Of a stretch of DNA of 8,830 nucleotides, positions 1-5,810 are shown piece after piece. Under the pieces are notes generated by a model. That model had not been told where the DNA came from and did not search any database. It saw only the letters and a list, made by a program, of their open reading frames with translations. Source of the DNA: an uncultured Bifidobacterium sp. (lineage in GTDB: Bacteria > Actinomycetota > Actinomycetes > Actinomycetales > Bifidobacteriaceae); the NCBI GenBank assembly GCA_937876495.1, contig CALEGL010000319.1:1-8830 (forward strand), read 5' to 3'. Position 1 is the stretch's first letter; each line of letters begins with the position of its first letter. Both the position numbers and the translations under genes were made by a program.

Positions 1-137
1 CCGGGGACGATGCCGTGAGTGTAGTCCCCGCCGGCGATCAGCGGGGGGTGCGGCGCCCCCGGGACCTTGCCGCTCACCTCCACGCCGTTCATCAGTGCCA
101 GAACGACCCGAGTCGTCGTTACCACCACGGCGTTCAT
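1..137 (-). pseudogene. Degenerate inverted copy of the pntAB 5' end
   Basis: Read on the minus strand from the ATG at 137-135, this encodes an open frame of 45 codons that runs off the left edge. It begins MNAVVVTTTRVVLALMNGVE, against MNALVVSTTLFVLALMIGVE for pntAB. About 28 of 45 residues are identical. The changes put Arg, Asn and Ser where the first membrane helix needs Leu and Ile. Of the 26 base differences in the coding part, only 8 fall at third codon positions, which is what chance predicts, so no protein-level constraint is visible. I therefore call it a non-functional fragment or artefact rather than a divergent paralogue. Its upstream sequence, including the ribosome binding site, is identical to that of pntAB. 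Confidence 0.55.
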
Positions 138-376
138 CGTCCCCTCACTTCCCTTGCTTCCCGTCGGATGTACCGGCGGCGGTCGCCGCCGCGGCCGCCG
201 ACGGTACATCCGACGGGAAGCAAGGGAAGTGAGGGGACGATGAACGCTTTGGTGGTATCGACGACTCTGTTCGTTCTGGCTCTGATGATCGGCGTGGAGG
301 TGATCGGCAAGGTCCCCGCGACGCTGCATACGCCGCTGATGTCAGGCGCGAACTCCATCCACGGCATCGTCATCGT
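1..376. repeat. Large imperfect palindrome covering the 5' end of pntAB
   Basis: Base i pairs with base 377-i, so the centre of symmetry lies between 188 and 189. No insertion or deletion is needed across the whole 188-bp arm. The inner arms 130-175 and 202-247 are perfect complements (46 bp). The core 176-201 is GC-rich with three mismatches. From 61 to 129 there are 8 mismatches, and from 1 to 60 there are 18, so divergence rises outward. The right arm holds the pntAB ribosome binding site and the start of its coding region; the left arm is an antisense copy of them. The palindrome may continue left of the window. A real inverted duplication, or a foldback (snap-back) artefact at a sequence end with errors growing toward position 1, would both look like this. 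Confidence 0.9.
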
Positions 377-575
377 GGGGGTCATCATCGTGGCCGCCCG
401 TGCGGATGATCCGCTGTCCTACGTCATCGTGCTTCTGGCGGCCATCCTCGGCACGATGAACGTCGTGGGCGGCTACGTGGTCACCGACAGGATGCTCGAG
501 ATGTTCCGCAGCGACAAGGCGAAGTCCGCCAAGGACGCCGCGGGGACGTCAAAGGACGGGGGGAACGCCCGATGA
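240..575 (+). CDS. pntAB: NAD(P) transhydrogenase, alpha-2 membrane subunit (PntAB)
   Basis: A 111-residue membrane protein matching the small membrane subunit (domain II part) of the three-subunit proton-translocating NAD(P) transhydrogenase, which couples hydride transfer from NADH to NADP+ with proton flow. Three hydrophobic helices are visible at roughly residues 4-24, 42-55 and 60-80. The family segments HTPLMSGANSIHGI and GTMNVVGGYVVTDRML are present, and a charged, Lys-rich tail ends the protein. The start is ATG at 240, with a GAGGGG ribosome binding site at 231-236. The open frame extends upstream to 15, but that part lies in the inverted repeat and has no family similarity. The stop overlaps the pntB start (ATGA), so the two are translationally coupled. 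The usual upstream partner pntAA (NAD-binding subunit) is not in the window; the inverted repeat sits where it would be expected. Confidence 0.9.
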   Translation: MNALVVSTTLFVLALMIGVEVIGKVPATLHTPLMSGANSIHGIVIVGVIIVAARADDPLSYVIVLLAAILGTMNVVGGYVVTDRMLEMFRSDKAKSAKDAAGTSKDGGNAR

Positions 576-1978
576 GCGCACTCGACATCGTCACCTGGTA
601 CGTCTACCTCGTCTCGTCCGTGCTCTTCGTGGCCGGGCTGCACTTCATGAACTCCCCGCGCACGGCTCGCAACGGCAACCGCATCTCCGCGGTGGGCATG
701 GTCATAGCCGTCGTCATGGCGGTCGTCAGGCTTGTCGTCTCCGGCTTCGTCTCGGTCACCGCCGTGGTGGTCCTGGCGATCGGCGTCGTCATCGGCGCCG
801 TTGCGGGCGTCGTCTCGGCCCGGCGCGTGAAGATGACCGCCATGCCGCAGCTGGTGTCCGTGTTCAACACGGTCGGCGGCGGCGCGGCGGCGCTCGTCGC
901 CCTGGACGACATCCTGTCCTCGGCCGCGCCCTCCCTCGTGGTGCTCATCACGGCGGGACTGGGCATCCTCATCGGGTCGGTGACCTTCTCCGGCTCTCTG
1001 ATCGCGGCCGGCAAGCTTCAGGGCATCCGCGCGCTGCGCTCGATCCGCCTTCCCGGCAAAGGGCTGTGGAACGTCGTCACCGCCGTGCTCATGCTGGCGT
1101 CCTTCGTCATGCTGTGCGTCCAGCCGTCCCAGGCCGTGCTCTGGTCGCTGCTCACGGCGGGCTTCGCCCTCGTCTACGGTCTGGTGTTCGTCATCCCGAT
1201 CGGCGGGGCCGATATGCCCGTCGTCATCTCGGTGCTCAACGCCTGCACGGGCACGGCCGTCGCGATGAGCGGCCTGGCCATCGACAACGTGGCCCTGATC
1301 GTCGCCGGCGCGCTCGTCGGCGCGGCGGGAACGACGCTGTCCCTGCTCATGGCCAAGGCCATGAACCGTCCGCTGCACTCCGTGCTGGCGGGAGGCTTCG
1401 GAGCCGGGTCGGGCTCCTCATCGCAGTCCGCCGGTCCGGAGGGGACCATGAAGGAGACCACCCCCGACGACGTGGCCGTGCAGCTCGTGTACGCGGAGAA
1501 GGTCATCTTCGTGCCGGGCTTCGGACTCGCCCAGGCGCAGGCGCAGCGTGAGCTCGCCGACCTGGGGGAGCTGCTGCGGTCCCACGGCGTGGACGTGTGC
1601 TATGCGATCCATCCGGTGGCGGGCCGCATGCCCGGTCATATGAACGTGCTGCTCGCCGAGGCCAACGTGCCCTATGAGGAGCTCGTGGACCTCGATGACG
1701 TCAATCCCCGCTTCCCGTCGGCCAACGTGGCCCTCGTCGTCGGCGCCAACGACGTGACGAACCCCGCCGCCCGCCGTCCCGGCACGCCCGTGTCGGGCAT
1801 GCCCATCCTCGATGTGGACAAGGCGCAGCACGTCGTCGTCATGAAGCGCGGACGCGGACGCGGATACGCCGGCATCGAGAACGAGCTGTACTTCCGGGAC
1901 AACACCCAGATGCTGTTCGGCGACGCCAAGGCCAGCCTCCAGGCGGTCATCGCGGCCGTCAAGGAGCTGCTCGCCTGA
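572..1978 (+). CDS. pntB: NAD(P) transhydrogenase, beta subunit (PntB)
   Basis: A 468-residue PntB with the expected two-part layout. Residues 1 to about 280 are a multi-helix membrane domain containing the conserved loop KMTAMPQLVSVFNT after the third helix. A Gly/Ser-rich linker follows at about 273-290, then the soluble NADP(H)-binding domain III. That domain shows VPGFGLAQAQ (314-323), HPVAGRMPGHMNVLLAEANV from 347, the GAND signature at 391-394 followed by NPAARR, KRGRGRGYAG from 425, and a FRDNTQMLFGDAKAS end. All key motifs are intact and the length is normal. The start ATG at 572 overlaps the pntAB stop. Codon 293 (ATG at 1448) carries its own good ribosome binding site, described separately. 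The pair would supply NADPH at the cytoplasmic membrane, provided a PntAA partner is encoded elsewhere. Confidence 0.95.
   Translation: MSALDIVTWYVYLVSSVLFVAGLHFMNSPRTARNGNRISAVGMVIAVVMAVVRLVVSGFVSVTAVVVLAIGVVIGAVAGVVSARRVKMTAMPQLVSVFNTVGGGAAALVALDDILSSAAPSLVVLITAGLGILIGSVTFSGSLIAAGKLQGIRALRSIRLPGKGLWNVVTAVLMLASFVMLCVQPSQAVLWSLLTAGFALVYGLVFVIPIGGADMPVVISVLNACTGTAVAMSGLAIDNVALIVAGALVGAAGTTLSLLMAKAMNRPLHSVLAGGFGAGSGSSSQSAGPEGTMKETTPDDVAVQLVYAEKVIFVPGFGLAQAQAQRELADLGELLRSHGVDVCYAIHPVAGRMPGHMNVLLAEANVPYEELVDLDDVNPRFPSANVALVVGANDVTNPAARRPGTPVSGMPILDVDKAQHVVVMKRGRGRGYAGIENELYFRDNTQMLFGDAKASLQAVIAAVKELLA
1438..1450 (+). promoter_or_regulatory. Possible internal ribosome binding site and start in pntB
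   Basis: GGAGGGG at 1438-1444 lies immediately before an in-frame ATG at 1448 (codon 293 of pntB), with five bases between GGAGG and the ATG. Starting there would give a 176-residue protein that is precisely the soluble NADP(H)-binding domain III without the membrane part. The Shine-Dalgarno match is stronger than most in this window. The sequence also encodes a Gly-Pro-Glu-Gly linker, so the match may be due to codon choice alone. Confidence 0.35.
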
Positions 1979-1996
1979 CCGCGCCGGATCCCACCC

Positions 1997-2051
1997 GGCA
2001 CTTCGCCGCCCGTCTCCCCGGATTCGGACGGCGAAGTGCTATGATGGGCGA
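1997..2051 (+). terminator. Terminator of pntAB-pntB
   Basis: An 11-bp inverted repeat, GCACTTCGCCG (1998-2008) and CGGCGAAGTGC (2029-2039), encloses a 20-nt loop that can partly pair further. It starts 19 bases after the pntB stop. There is no clean T-run after the stem, only scattered Ts, so termination may be incomplete. The 3' arm runs directly into a promoter-like element. Confidence 0.6.
2037..2045 (+). promoter_or_regulatory. Extended -10 promoter of rplY
   Basis: TGC followed by TATGAT (2040-2045) is an extended -10 element of the vegetative sigma factor type. No convincing -35 hexamer lies 16-18 bases upstream, as expected for an extended -10 promoter. Transcription would start near 2052. 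The TGC belongs to the 3' arm of the upstream terminator stem, so terminator and promoter overlap. The rpsT promoter in this window has the same TGC-TATNAT form. Confidence 0.6.
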
Positions 2052-2201
2052 TTGTGCTTTGGCGAGGGCCGTTCGCGGCCGTCATCGACTCGGCTCATGG
2101 TTCAGCGCCTTTCGTGGCGATGCTCCCGGGCGTGTCGTGCGCCTGAGCGGAACAGCCACGGACGCCCGTGAGGGCGTCCCTTCGTAAAGGACAGAGGAAC
2201 C
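2052..2201 (+). promoter_or_regulatory. Structured 5' leader of rplY
   Basis: About 150 nt without a gene lie between the promoter and rplY. At least four hairpins can be drawn: GGCCG-TTCG-CGGCC (2067-2080), CGCC/GGCG (2106-2119), a two-part stem GCTC...GAGC around GGCG...CGCC (2122-2148), and a perfect 8-bp stem GGACGCCC/GGGCGTCC closed by a GTGA (GNRA) tetraloop (2160-2179). The last hairpin ends shortly before the ribosome binding site (AAAGGACAGAGGAA, 2186-2199). A leader like this fits autogenous control by a ribosomal protein, but I recognise no known family here. Confidence 0.45.
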
Positions 2202-2852
2202 ATGGCAAACACCATCAAGCTCGAGGGCGAGAAGCGCACCCAGTTCGGCAAGGGCGTCGCCCGTCGCATGCGCGTGGCCGGCAGGATCCCCGCGGCCATC
2301 TACGCCGGAGGCGCCCAGCCCGAGTTCGTGACCCTCCCCATGAAGGAGACCACGCTCGCCCTGCGCCGCACCAACGCCCTGTTCATCATCTCCTTCGACG
2401 GAACGTCCAAGATGGCCGTCGTCAAGGACGTCCAGCGCAACCCCGTCAAGCGCATCGTCGAGCACATCGACTTCTACGAGGTCAAGGCCGGCGAGAAGAT
2501 CGACGTCGAGGTGCCCGTGTTCGTCGAGGGCACGCCGAAGGGCGCCGCCGTCGCGTTCGTCGACATCCAGGAGCTCAAGGTCCGCGCCGATGTCGCCAAC
2601 CTGCCCGAGCGCATCGTGGTCAACGTCGACGGCCTCGTCGACGGCACCAAGGTGTTCGCCAAGGACATCGACCTGCCCGAGGGCGCCGAGCTCGACATCG
2701 ACGACCTCAACGAGTCCGTGGTCACCGTCGAGGTGCCCGAGGACGCCACGCTGTCCACCGCCACGGAGGAGGCCGCGGCCCCCGCCGACGCCGCCGCCGC
2801 TCCGGCGGATGCCGCCGCGGCCGCCCCTGCGGACGACTCCGACGCGAAGTGA
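2202..2852 (+). CDS. rplY: 50S ribosomal protein L25, general stress protein CTC type
   Basis: A 216-residue L25/TL5/CTC protein, which binds 5S rRNA in the large ribosomal subunit. Residues 1 to about 90 form the L25 beta-barrel domain, with the family pattern KRTQFGKGVARRMRVAGRIP, a GG motif in the following loop (AAIYAGG), and the later segment VQRNPVKRIVEHIDFYEV. Residues about 95-185 are the C-terminal TL5-like domain (VPVFVEGTPKGA, DIDLPEGAEL, VVTVEVPED). The final 27 residues are a low-complexity Ala/Pro/Asp tail. The start ATG at 2202 follows AAGGACAGAGGAA at good spacing. The gene is flanked by its own promoter and terminator, so it looks monocistronic. Length and domains are typical for the CTC form in actinobacteria. 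Confidence 0.95.
   Translation: MANTIKLEGEKRTQFGKGVARRMRVAGRIPAAIYAGGAQPEFVTLPMKETTLALRRTNALFIISFDGTSKMAVVKDVQRNPVKRIVEHIDFYEVKAGEKIDVEVPVFVEGTPKGAAVAFVDIQELKVRADVANLPERIVVNVDGLVDGTKVFAKDIDLPEGAELDIDDLNESVVTVEVPEDATLSTATEEAAAPADAAAAPADAAAAAPADDSDAK
2772..2834 (+). repeat. Low-complexity PADAAAA repeat in the rplY tail
   Basis: Residues 191-211 of L25 consist of three imperfect units of the form AAAPAD with growing Ala runs. At DNA level this is a GCC/GCG-rich tract prone to length change by slippage. Acidic/Ala-rich tails are common on L25/CTC proteins, so the tract is expected to be variable rather than functional. Confidence 0.8.
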
Positions 2853-2921
2853 TTCCGGGACGCTGAAACCGGAGTGCAGTCATGCCGGTCCGGTCTTCGC
2901 ACGCAGACCGTGACGGATGCC

Positions 2922-2955
2922 GCGGAGGGGCTTGAGCCCCTCCGCTTTCATATTG
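2922..2955 (+). terminator. Rho-independent terminator of rplY
   Basis: A perfect 10-bp GC-rich stem, GCGGAGGGGC (2922-2931) and GCCCCTCCGC (2936-2945), has a TTGA loop and is followed by TTTCATATT. It lies 70 bases after the rplY stop. Confidence 0.85.
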
Positions 2956-3071
2956 TGAACCGGCCCGTCGGCGGGAAACATCCCGGTGAGAGACTGGGAA
3001 TCAGATTCCGCCACAAGCGGGTCGTCATCATGGCACGCGGCCGGTCGCCGGCCGCTTAAGAAGAAGTGGAA
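2956..3071 (+). promoter_or_regulatory. ilvE upstream region with a palindrome and a pre-RBS hairpin
   Basis: Between the rplY terminator and ilvE there are two symmetric elements. GGAATC-A-GATTCC (2997-3009) has perfect 6-bp arms around one base and could be an operator. GCGGCCGG-TCG-CCGGCCGC (3037-3055) is an 8-bp stem ending two bases before the TAAGAAGAAG ribosome-binding stretch, so it could affect initiation. TTGTGA (2953-2958) resembles a -35 box, but the hexamer 17 bases on is a poor -10. The promoter is therefore not located with confidence. Confidence 0.35.
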
Positions 3072-4199
3072 ATGACCGAACAATCACATCACGATCCCGC
3101 GGAGATCAACCGCCTCGCCGAGGCCTTCACCGTCCTGCCCAACGAGCATCCCGCCTCCGACGCCAAGCGTCAGGAGCTCATCGACAAGCCCGCCTTCGGA
3201 CAGGTCTTCTCCGACAACATGGCCCATATGACATGGACCAAGGGCGAGGGCTGGTCCGATCGCCGCATCGAGCCGTACGCGCCACTGAAGATGGACCCCG
3301 GCGCCTCCGTGCTGCATTACGCCCAGGAGTGCTTCGAGGGTCTCAAGGCCTATCATCATGCCGATGGCTCCATCTGGCTGTTCCGCCCCGACGCGAACGC
3401 CGAGCGCTTCCAGAACTCCGCCAAGCGCCTGTACCTGCCGGAGGTCTCCGCCGAGGACTTCATCGGCTCCACCGCGGCCCTCGTCAAGCGCGACGCCGCC
3501 TGGGTGCCGACCCGCCGCGAGTACACGCTGTACATGCGTCCCTTCATGTTCGCATCCGAGCCCTTCCTCGGCGTGCGCGCCCCGCAGGAGGTCGAGTACT
3601 GCGTCATCGCGTCCCCCTCGGGCCCGTACTTCGCCGGCGGCGTCAAGCCGGTGAGCATCTGGGTCGAGGACAAGTGGTTCCGCACCGGCCCCGGCGGCAC
3701 GGGCTTCGCCAAGTGCGGCGGCAATTACGCCGCCTCCCTGCTCGGCGAGTACCGCGGCGTCGACCATGGCTGCGAGCAGGTGTGCTTCGTGGACGCCGCC
3801 ACCAAGACCTATCTCGAGGAGCTCGGCGGCATGAACATGTTCACCGTGCACAGGGACGGCCATCTCGAGACGCCGTCCCTGACCGGCAACATCCTGCCCG
3901 GCGTCACCCGCCGCTCGCTGATTCAGCTCGCCCGCGACAAGGGCCATGACGTCGTCGAGACCATGATCAAGCTCGAGGAGCTGCTCGACCAGATCCGCAG
4001 CGGCGAGGTCACCGAGGTGTTCGCCTGCGGCACCGCGGCCATCATCACCCCGATCGGACGTTTCAAGTCCGAGAAGTTCGACGTCACCGTCGCCGACGGC
4101 GGCTCCGGAAGCCTCACCATGGAGCTTCGCAACGAGCTGCTGGGAATCCAGCTCGGCGAGATCGACGATCCGCACAACTGGATGTGGAAGGTCTGCTGA
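3072..4199 (+). CDS. ilvE: Branched-chain amino acid aminotransferase
   Basis: A 375-residue fold-type IV PLP enzyme that interconverts valine, leucine and isoleucine with their 2-oxo acids using glutamate/2-oxoglutarate, the last step of branched-chain amino acid synthesis. Visible signatures are LHYAQECFEGLKAY (substrate side), RPDANAERFQNSAKRL, LYMRPFMF, GPYFAGG, and GTGFAKCGGNYAASL, in which Lys214 should form the Schiff base with PLP. Further on come YLEELGGMNMFTV and the phosphate-binding region SLTGNILPGVTRRSLIQLA, then EVFACGTAAIITPIG. This is the longer, eukaryote-like BCAT class common in actinobacteria. I chose ATG 3072 because the purine-rich ribosome-binding stretch at 3058-3066 overlaps the alternative GTG at 3066. 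The gene sits alone between two terminators. Confidence 0.95.
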   Translation: MTEQSHHDPAEINRLAEAFTVLPNEHPASDAKRQELIDKPAFGQVFSDNMAHMTWTKGEGWSDRRIEPYAPLKMDPGASVLHYAQECFEGLKAYHHADGSIWLFRPDANAERFQNSAKRLYLPEVSAEDFIGSTAALVKRDAAWVPTRREYTLYMRPFMFASEPFLGVRAPQEVEYCVIASPSGPYFAGGVKPVSIWVEDKWFRTGPGGTGFAKCGGNYAASLLGEYRGVDHGCEQVCFVDAATKTYLEELGGMNMFTVHRDGHLETPSLTGNILPGVTRRSLIQLARDKGHDVVETMIKLEELLDQIRSGEVTEVFACGTAAIITPIGRFKSEKFDVTVADGGSGSLTMELRNELLGIQLGEIDDPHNWMWKVC

Positions 4200-4225
4200 G
4201 ACCCGTCCGCATTATTTCGGGGGAG

Positions 4226-4264
4226 GGGCCGCGCCTGGTCGGGCGCGGCCCTTCACGTCTTTCC
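4226..4264 (+). terminator. Terminator of ilvE
   Basis: A perfect 10-bp GC stem, GGGCCGCGCC (4226-4235) and GGCGCGGCCC (4242-4251), has a 6-nt loop and is followed by TTCACGTCTTT. It begins 27 bases after the ilvE stop. Confidence 0.8.
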
Positions 4265-4482
4265 CCGTCGGCCGTCGCCACCCATCCGGATGCGCGCTCG
4301 ATGCCGCCTCGCGCCATGCGCGGAATCGTCCCCGATACCGGCATGCGTTACCCTCGATGGCGGAGGGATGCCCATCGCTCGACGTGCGAGGCGTCCGGCG
4401 GGAGCTGCGGCGGAGTACGGCGCGAGCCCATCGGTTCCTCCCATGCGGTGACGTCGGCTTTCGGAATGGGGGAGGATGGCGT
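4265..4482. other. Intergenic region before the TRIC gene
   Basis: 218 bases lie between the ilvE terminator and the next start codon. An in-frame extension of the downstream gene reaches back to an ATG at 4357, but its translation is Arg-rich with no membrane or family character. A weak TACCCT element (4349-4354) is the only promoter-like string I see, and it has no good -35. No RNA gene or repeat was recognised. Confidence 0.4.
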
Positions 4483-5262
4483 ATGCAGGTCGCTCTCGAA
4501 AGCAACGCCTTCCTCATGGGCATCGAGTACCTGGCCATCTTCTTCTGCGGGCTTATGGGCGGGCTCAGCGCCATCCGGAAGGGCTACGACCTCTTCTCCA
4601 TCCTCGTCATCGCCTGGCTGGCTGCCTTGGGCGGAGGCGTGCTGCGCGACGTGCTGCTCGGCGACCTGCCTCCGGCGGGGATCTCCGACCGCGGATTCGT
4701 GCTCACGGCGCTGGTGTCGGGCCTCGTCGTGGCCGTCGTGCATCCCGAGGTCGACCACCTGCACTGGTCGATGATCGTCATCGATGCCCTGGCTCTGGGT
4801 CTGTTCGCCGTGAACGGCACGTCGAAGGCCCTGACGATGCACACCTCGGGGATGACGGCGGTGTTCCTCGGCATGGCCACGGCTCTGGGAGGCGGCCTCA
4901 TCCGCGACATCCTCCTCAACGAGGTGCCGATGATCATCCGCGACCGCCATTGGTACGCGGTCCCCACGGCCGTCGGCTGCGTCCTCACCGTGGTGGTGTT
5001 TCGGGCGACGCAGGCGGGGATGGTGACCCGCGTGGCGGAGATGATCCTGGACGTCGCCATCGTCGGCGTGGTCGTGGCGATGAGGGTGCTGTCGGTGGCC
5101 TTCGACATCCGCCTGCCGGGTGCGGTCCCCCGATATGAGGTGCACTTGCCGGGATCGGGACGCTATCTGCGCCGCCCGGTCATCCATCCCGACGCGCCGG
5201 AGGATTCGGGCGAGCCGCACGGTCGCCGCCGCAGGGGGACCGGGCTCTTCGGGAGGCGCTGA
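4483..5262 (+). CDS. TRIC/UPF0126 (YadS/YicG-like) membrane protein
   Basis: A 259-residue integral membrane protein with two copies of the UPF0126/TRIC repeat (Pfam PF03458, named glycine transporter). Each repeat has three hydrophobic helices and a conserved GGGxxRD turn, here GGGVLRD at residues 50-56 and GGGLIRD at 136-142, followed by LLGDLPPAG and LLNEVPMI respectively. A seventh helix lies near residues 186-208. Bacterial members form trimeric cation channels, and some have been linked to glycine uptake; the substrate here cannot be told from sequence. The last 50 or so residues are an Arg/Pro-rich cytoplasmic tail ending RRRRGTGLFGRR, beyond the usual domain end. The start ATG 4483 has GGGGGAGGA at 4468-4476. 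The gene converges on rpsT and has no clear terminator of its own on the plus strand. Confidence 0.85.
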   Translation: MQVALESNAFLMGIEYLAIFFCGLMGGLSAIRKGYDLFSILVIAWLAALGGGVLRDVLLGDLPPAGISDRGFVLTALVSGLVVAVVHPEVDHLHWSMIVIDALALGLFAVNGTSKALTMHTSGMTAVFLGMATALGGGLIRDILLNEVPMIIRDRHWYAVPTAVGCVLTVVVFRATQAGMVTRVAEMILDVAIVGVVVAMRVLSVAFDIRLPGAVPRYEVHLPGSGRYLRRPVIHPDAPEDSGEPHGRRRRGTGLFGRR

Positions 5263-5320
5263 CCGCGCGGAAGCCAGAGCCGTCCGGACGACGCGGCGGG
5301 CGAGCCTCCTGGACACCGGC

Positions 5321-5357
5321 AAGAAAGAACCCCGTCATCCGAGGATGACGGGGTTCC
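5321..5357 (-). terminator. Terminator of rpsT
   Basis: A 14-bp perfect inverted repeat (5327-5340 with 5343-5356), a GTCATCC/GGATGAC core bounded by GAACCCC/GGGGTTC. On the minus strand it is followed by TTTCTT, so it is oriented to end rpsT, whose stop lies 35 bases upstream. On the plus strand no T-run follows, so it would at best weakly stop read-through from the TRIC gene. Confidence 0.85.
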
Positions 5358-5390
5358 GGAACCGCCGCCGGTCGGTGACCGGCGCGAGGC

Positions 5391-5651
5391 TCAGAGCGCG
5401 TTGATGGCGAGAGCCAGACCGGACTTGCGGTTGGCGGCCTGGTTCTTGTGGCTGACGCCGGCGCCGGCCGCCTGGTCGAGCTTGCGCGCGGCCTGCTTGT
5501 AGGCGGTTTCGGCGGCCGCGCGGTCGCCGGAGGCGATGGCCTCGCGGGTCACGCGGATGGCGGACTTGAGGCCGGACTTCACGGCCACGTTGCGCTGATG
5601 CGCCTTCTCATTGGTCAGGACGCGCTTCTTCTGGGACTTGATGTTTGCCAC
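5391..5651 (-). CDS. rpsT: 30S ribosomal protein S20
   Basis: An 86-residue, strongly basic, all-helical S20, which binds 16S rRNA early in small-subunit assembly. The N-terminus [20 protein letters not shown] and the C-terminal segment [21 protein letters not shown] are the family hallmarks, and the length is exactly typical. The start codon is GTG at 5651-5649, with GGAG seven bases upstream on the minus strand. The leader is short, about 40 nt. It is a single-gene unit with its own promoter and terminator, divergent from lepA, an arrangement seen repeatedly in actinobacteria. Confidence 0.97.
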   Translation of the reverse strand: MANIKSQKKRVLTNEKAHQRNVAVKSGLKSAIRVTREAIASGDRAAAETAYKQAARKLDQAAGAGVSHKNQAANRKSGLALAINAL

Positions 5652-5697
5652 GGTGACACTCCATACGACGTAGGCTCAGATGGACATACGGGTGTCG

Positions 5698-5706
5698 ATG
5701 ATAGCA
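5698..5706 (-). promoter_or_regulatory. Extended -10 promoter of rpsT
   Basis: On the minus strand TGC-TATCAT (5706 down to 5698) precedes rpsT, with a predicted start about 40 bases before the GTG codon. No good -35 box is seen. It matches the rplY promoter element in form. Confidence 0.6.
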
Positions 5707-5810
5707 CGGGGGCCGGATGACGAGGATATGGGGATATGAAGGTCCGTGCGTCCCGCGGCGCCATGTCCTCCGCGCCGACTCCGGACGGCCCATGGCCGGT
5801 TCCCGCCCGA

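Noticed and set aside
1..137. A divergent functional paralogue of pntAB on the minus strand
   Set aside because: Substitutions ignore codon position (8 of 26 at third positions) and place Arg, Asn and Ser in the membrane helix, so there is no sign of purifying selection.
15..239. N-terminal extension of the pntAB open frame back to position 15
   Set aside because: It lies in the inverted copy, contains Arg/His-rich translation without family similarity, and the ATG at 240 has the correct ribosome binding site and N-terminus.
1..376. A complete diversity-generating retroelement
   Set aside because: Only the A-biased substitution pattern is present. No reverse transcriptase, accessory gene or variable-protein target is in the window.
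1..376. Invertible promoter or phase switch flanked by inverted repeats
   Set aside because: The two arms touch at the centre, so there is no intervening segment to invert, and no recombinase gene is present.
3030..3059. Nine-codon leader peptide (MARGRSPAA) before ilvE as an attenuator
   Set aside because: It has no Leu, Ile or Val codons and no ribosome binding site; the frame is a by-product of the GC hairpin.
4357..4482. Upstream start for the TRIC gene
   Set aside because: The extra 42 residues are Arg-rich and unlike the family, while ATG 4483 has a strong purine-rich ribosome binding site.
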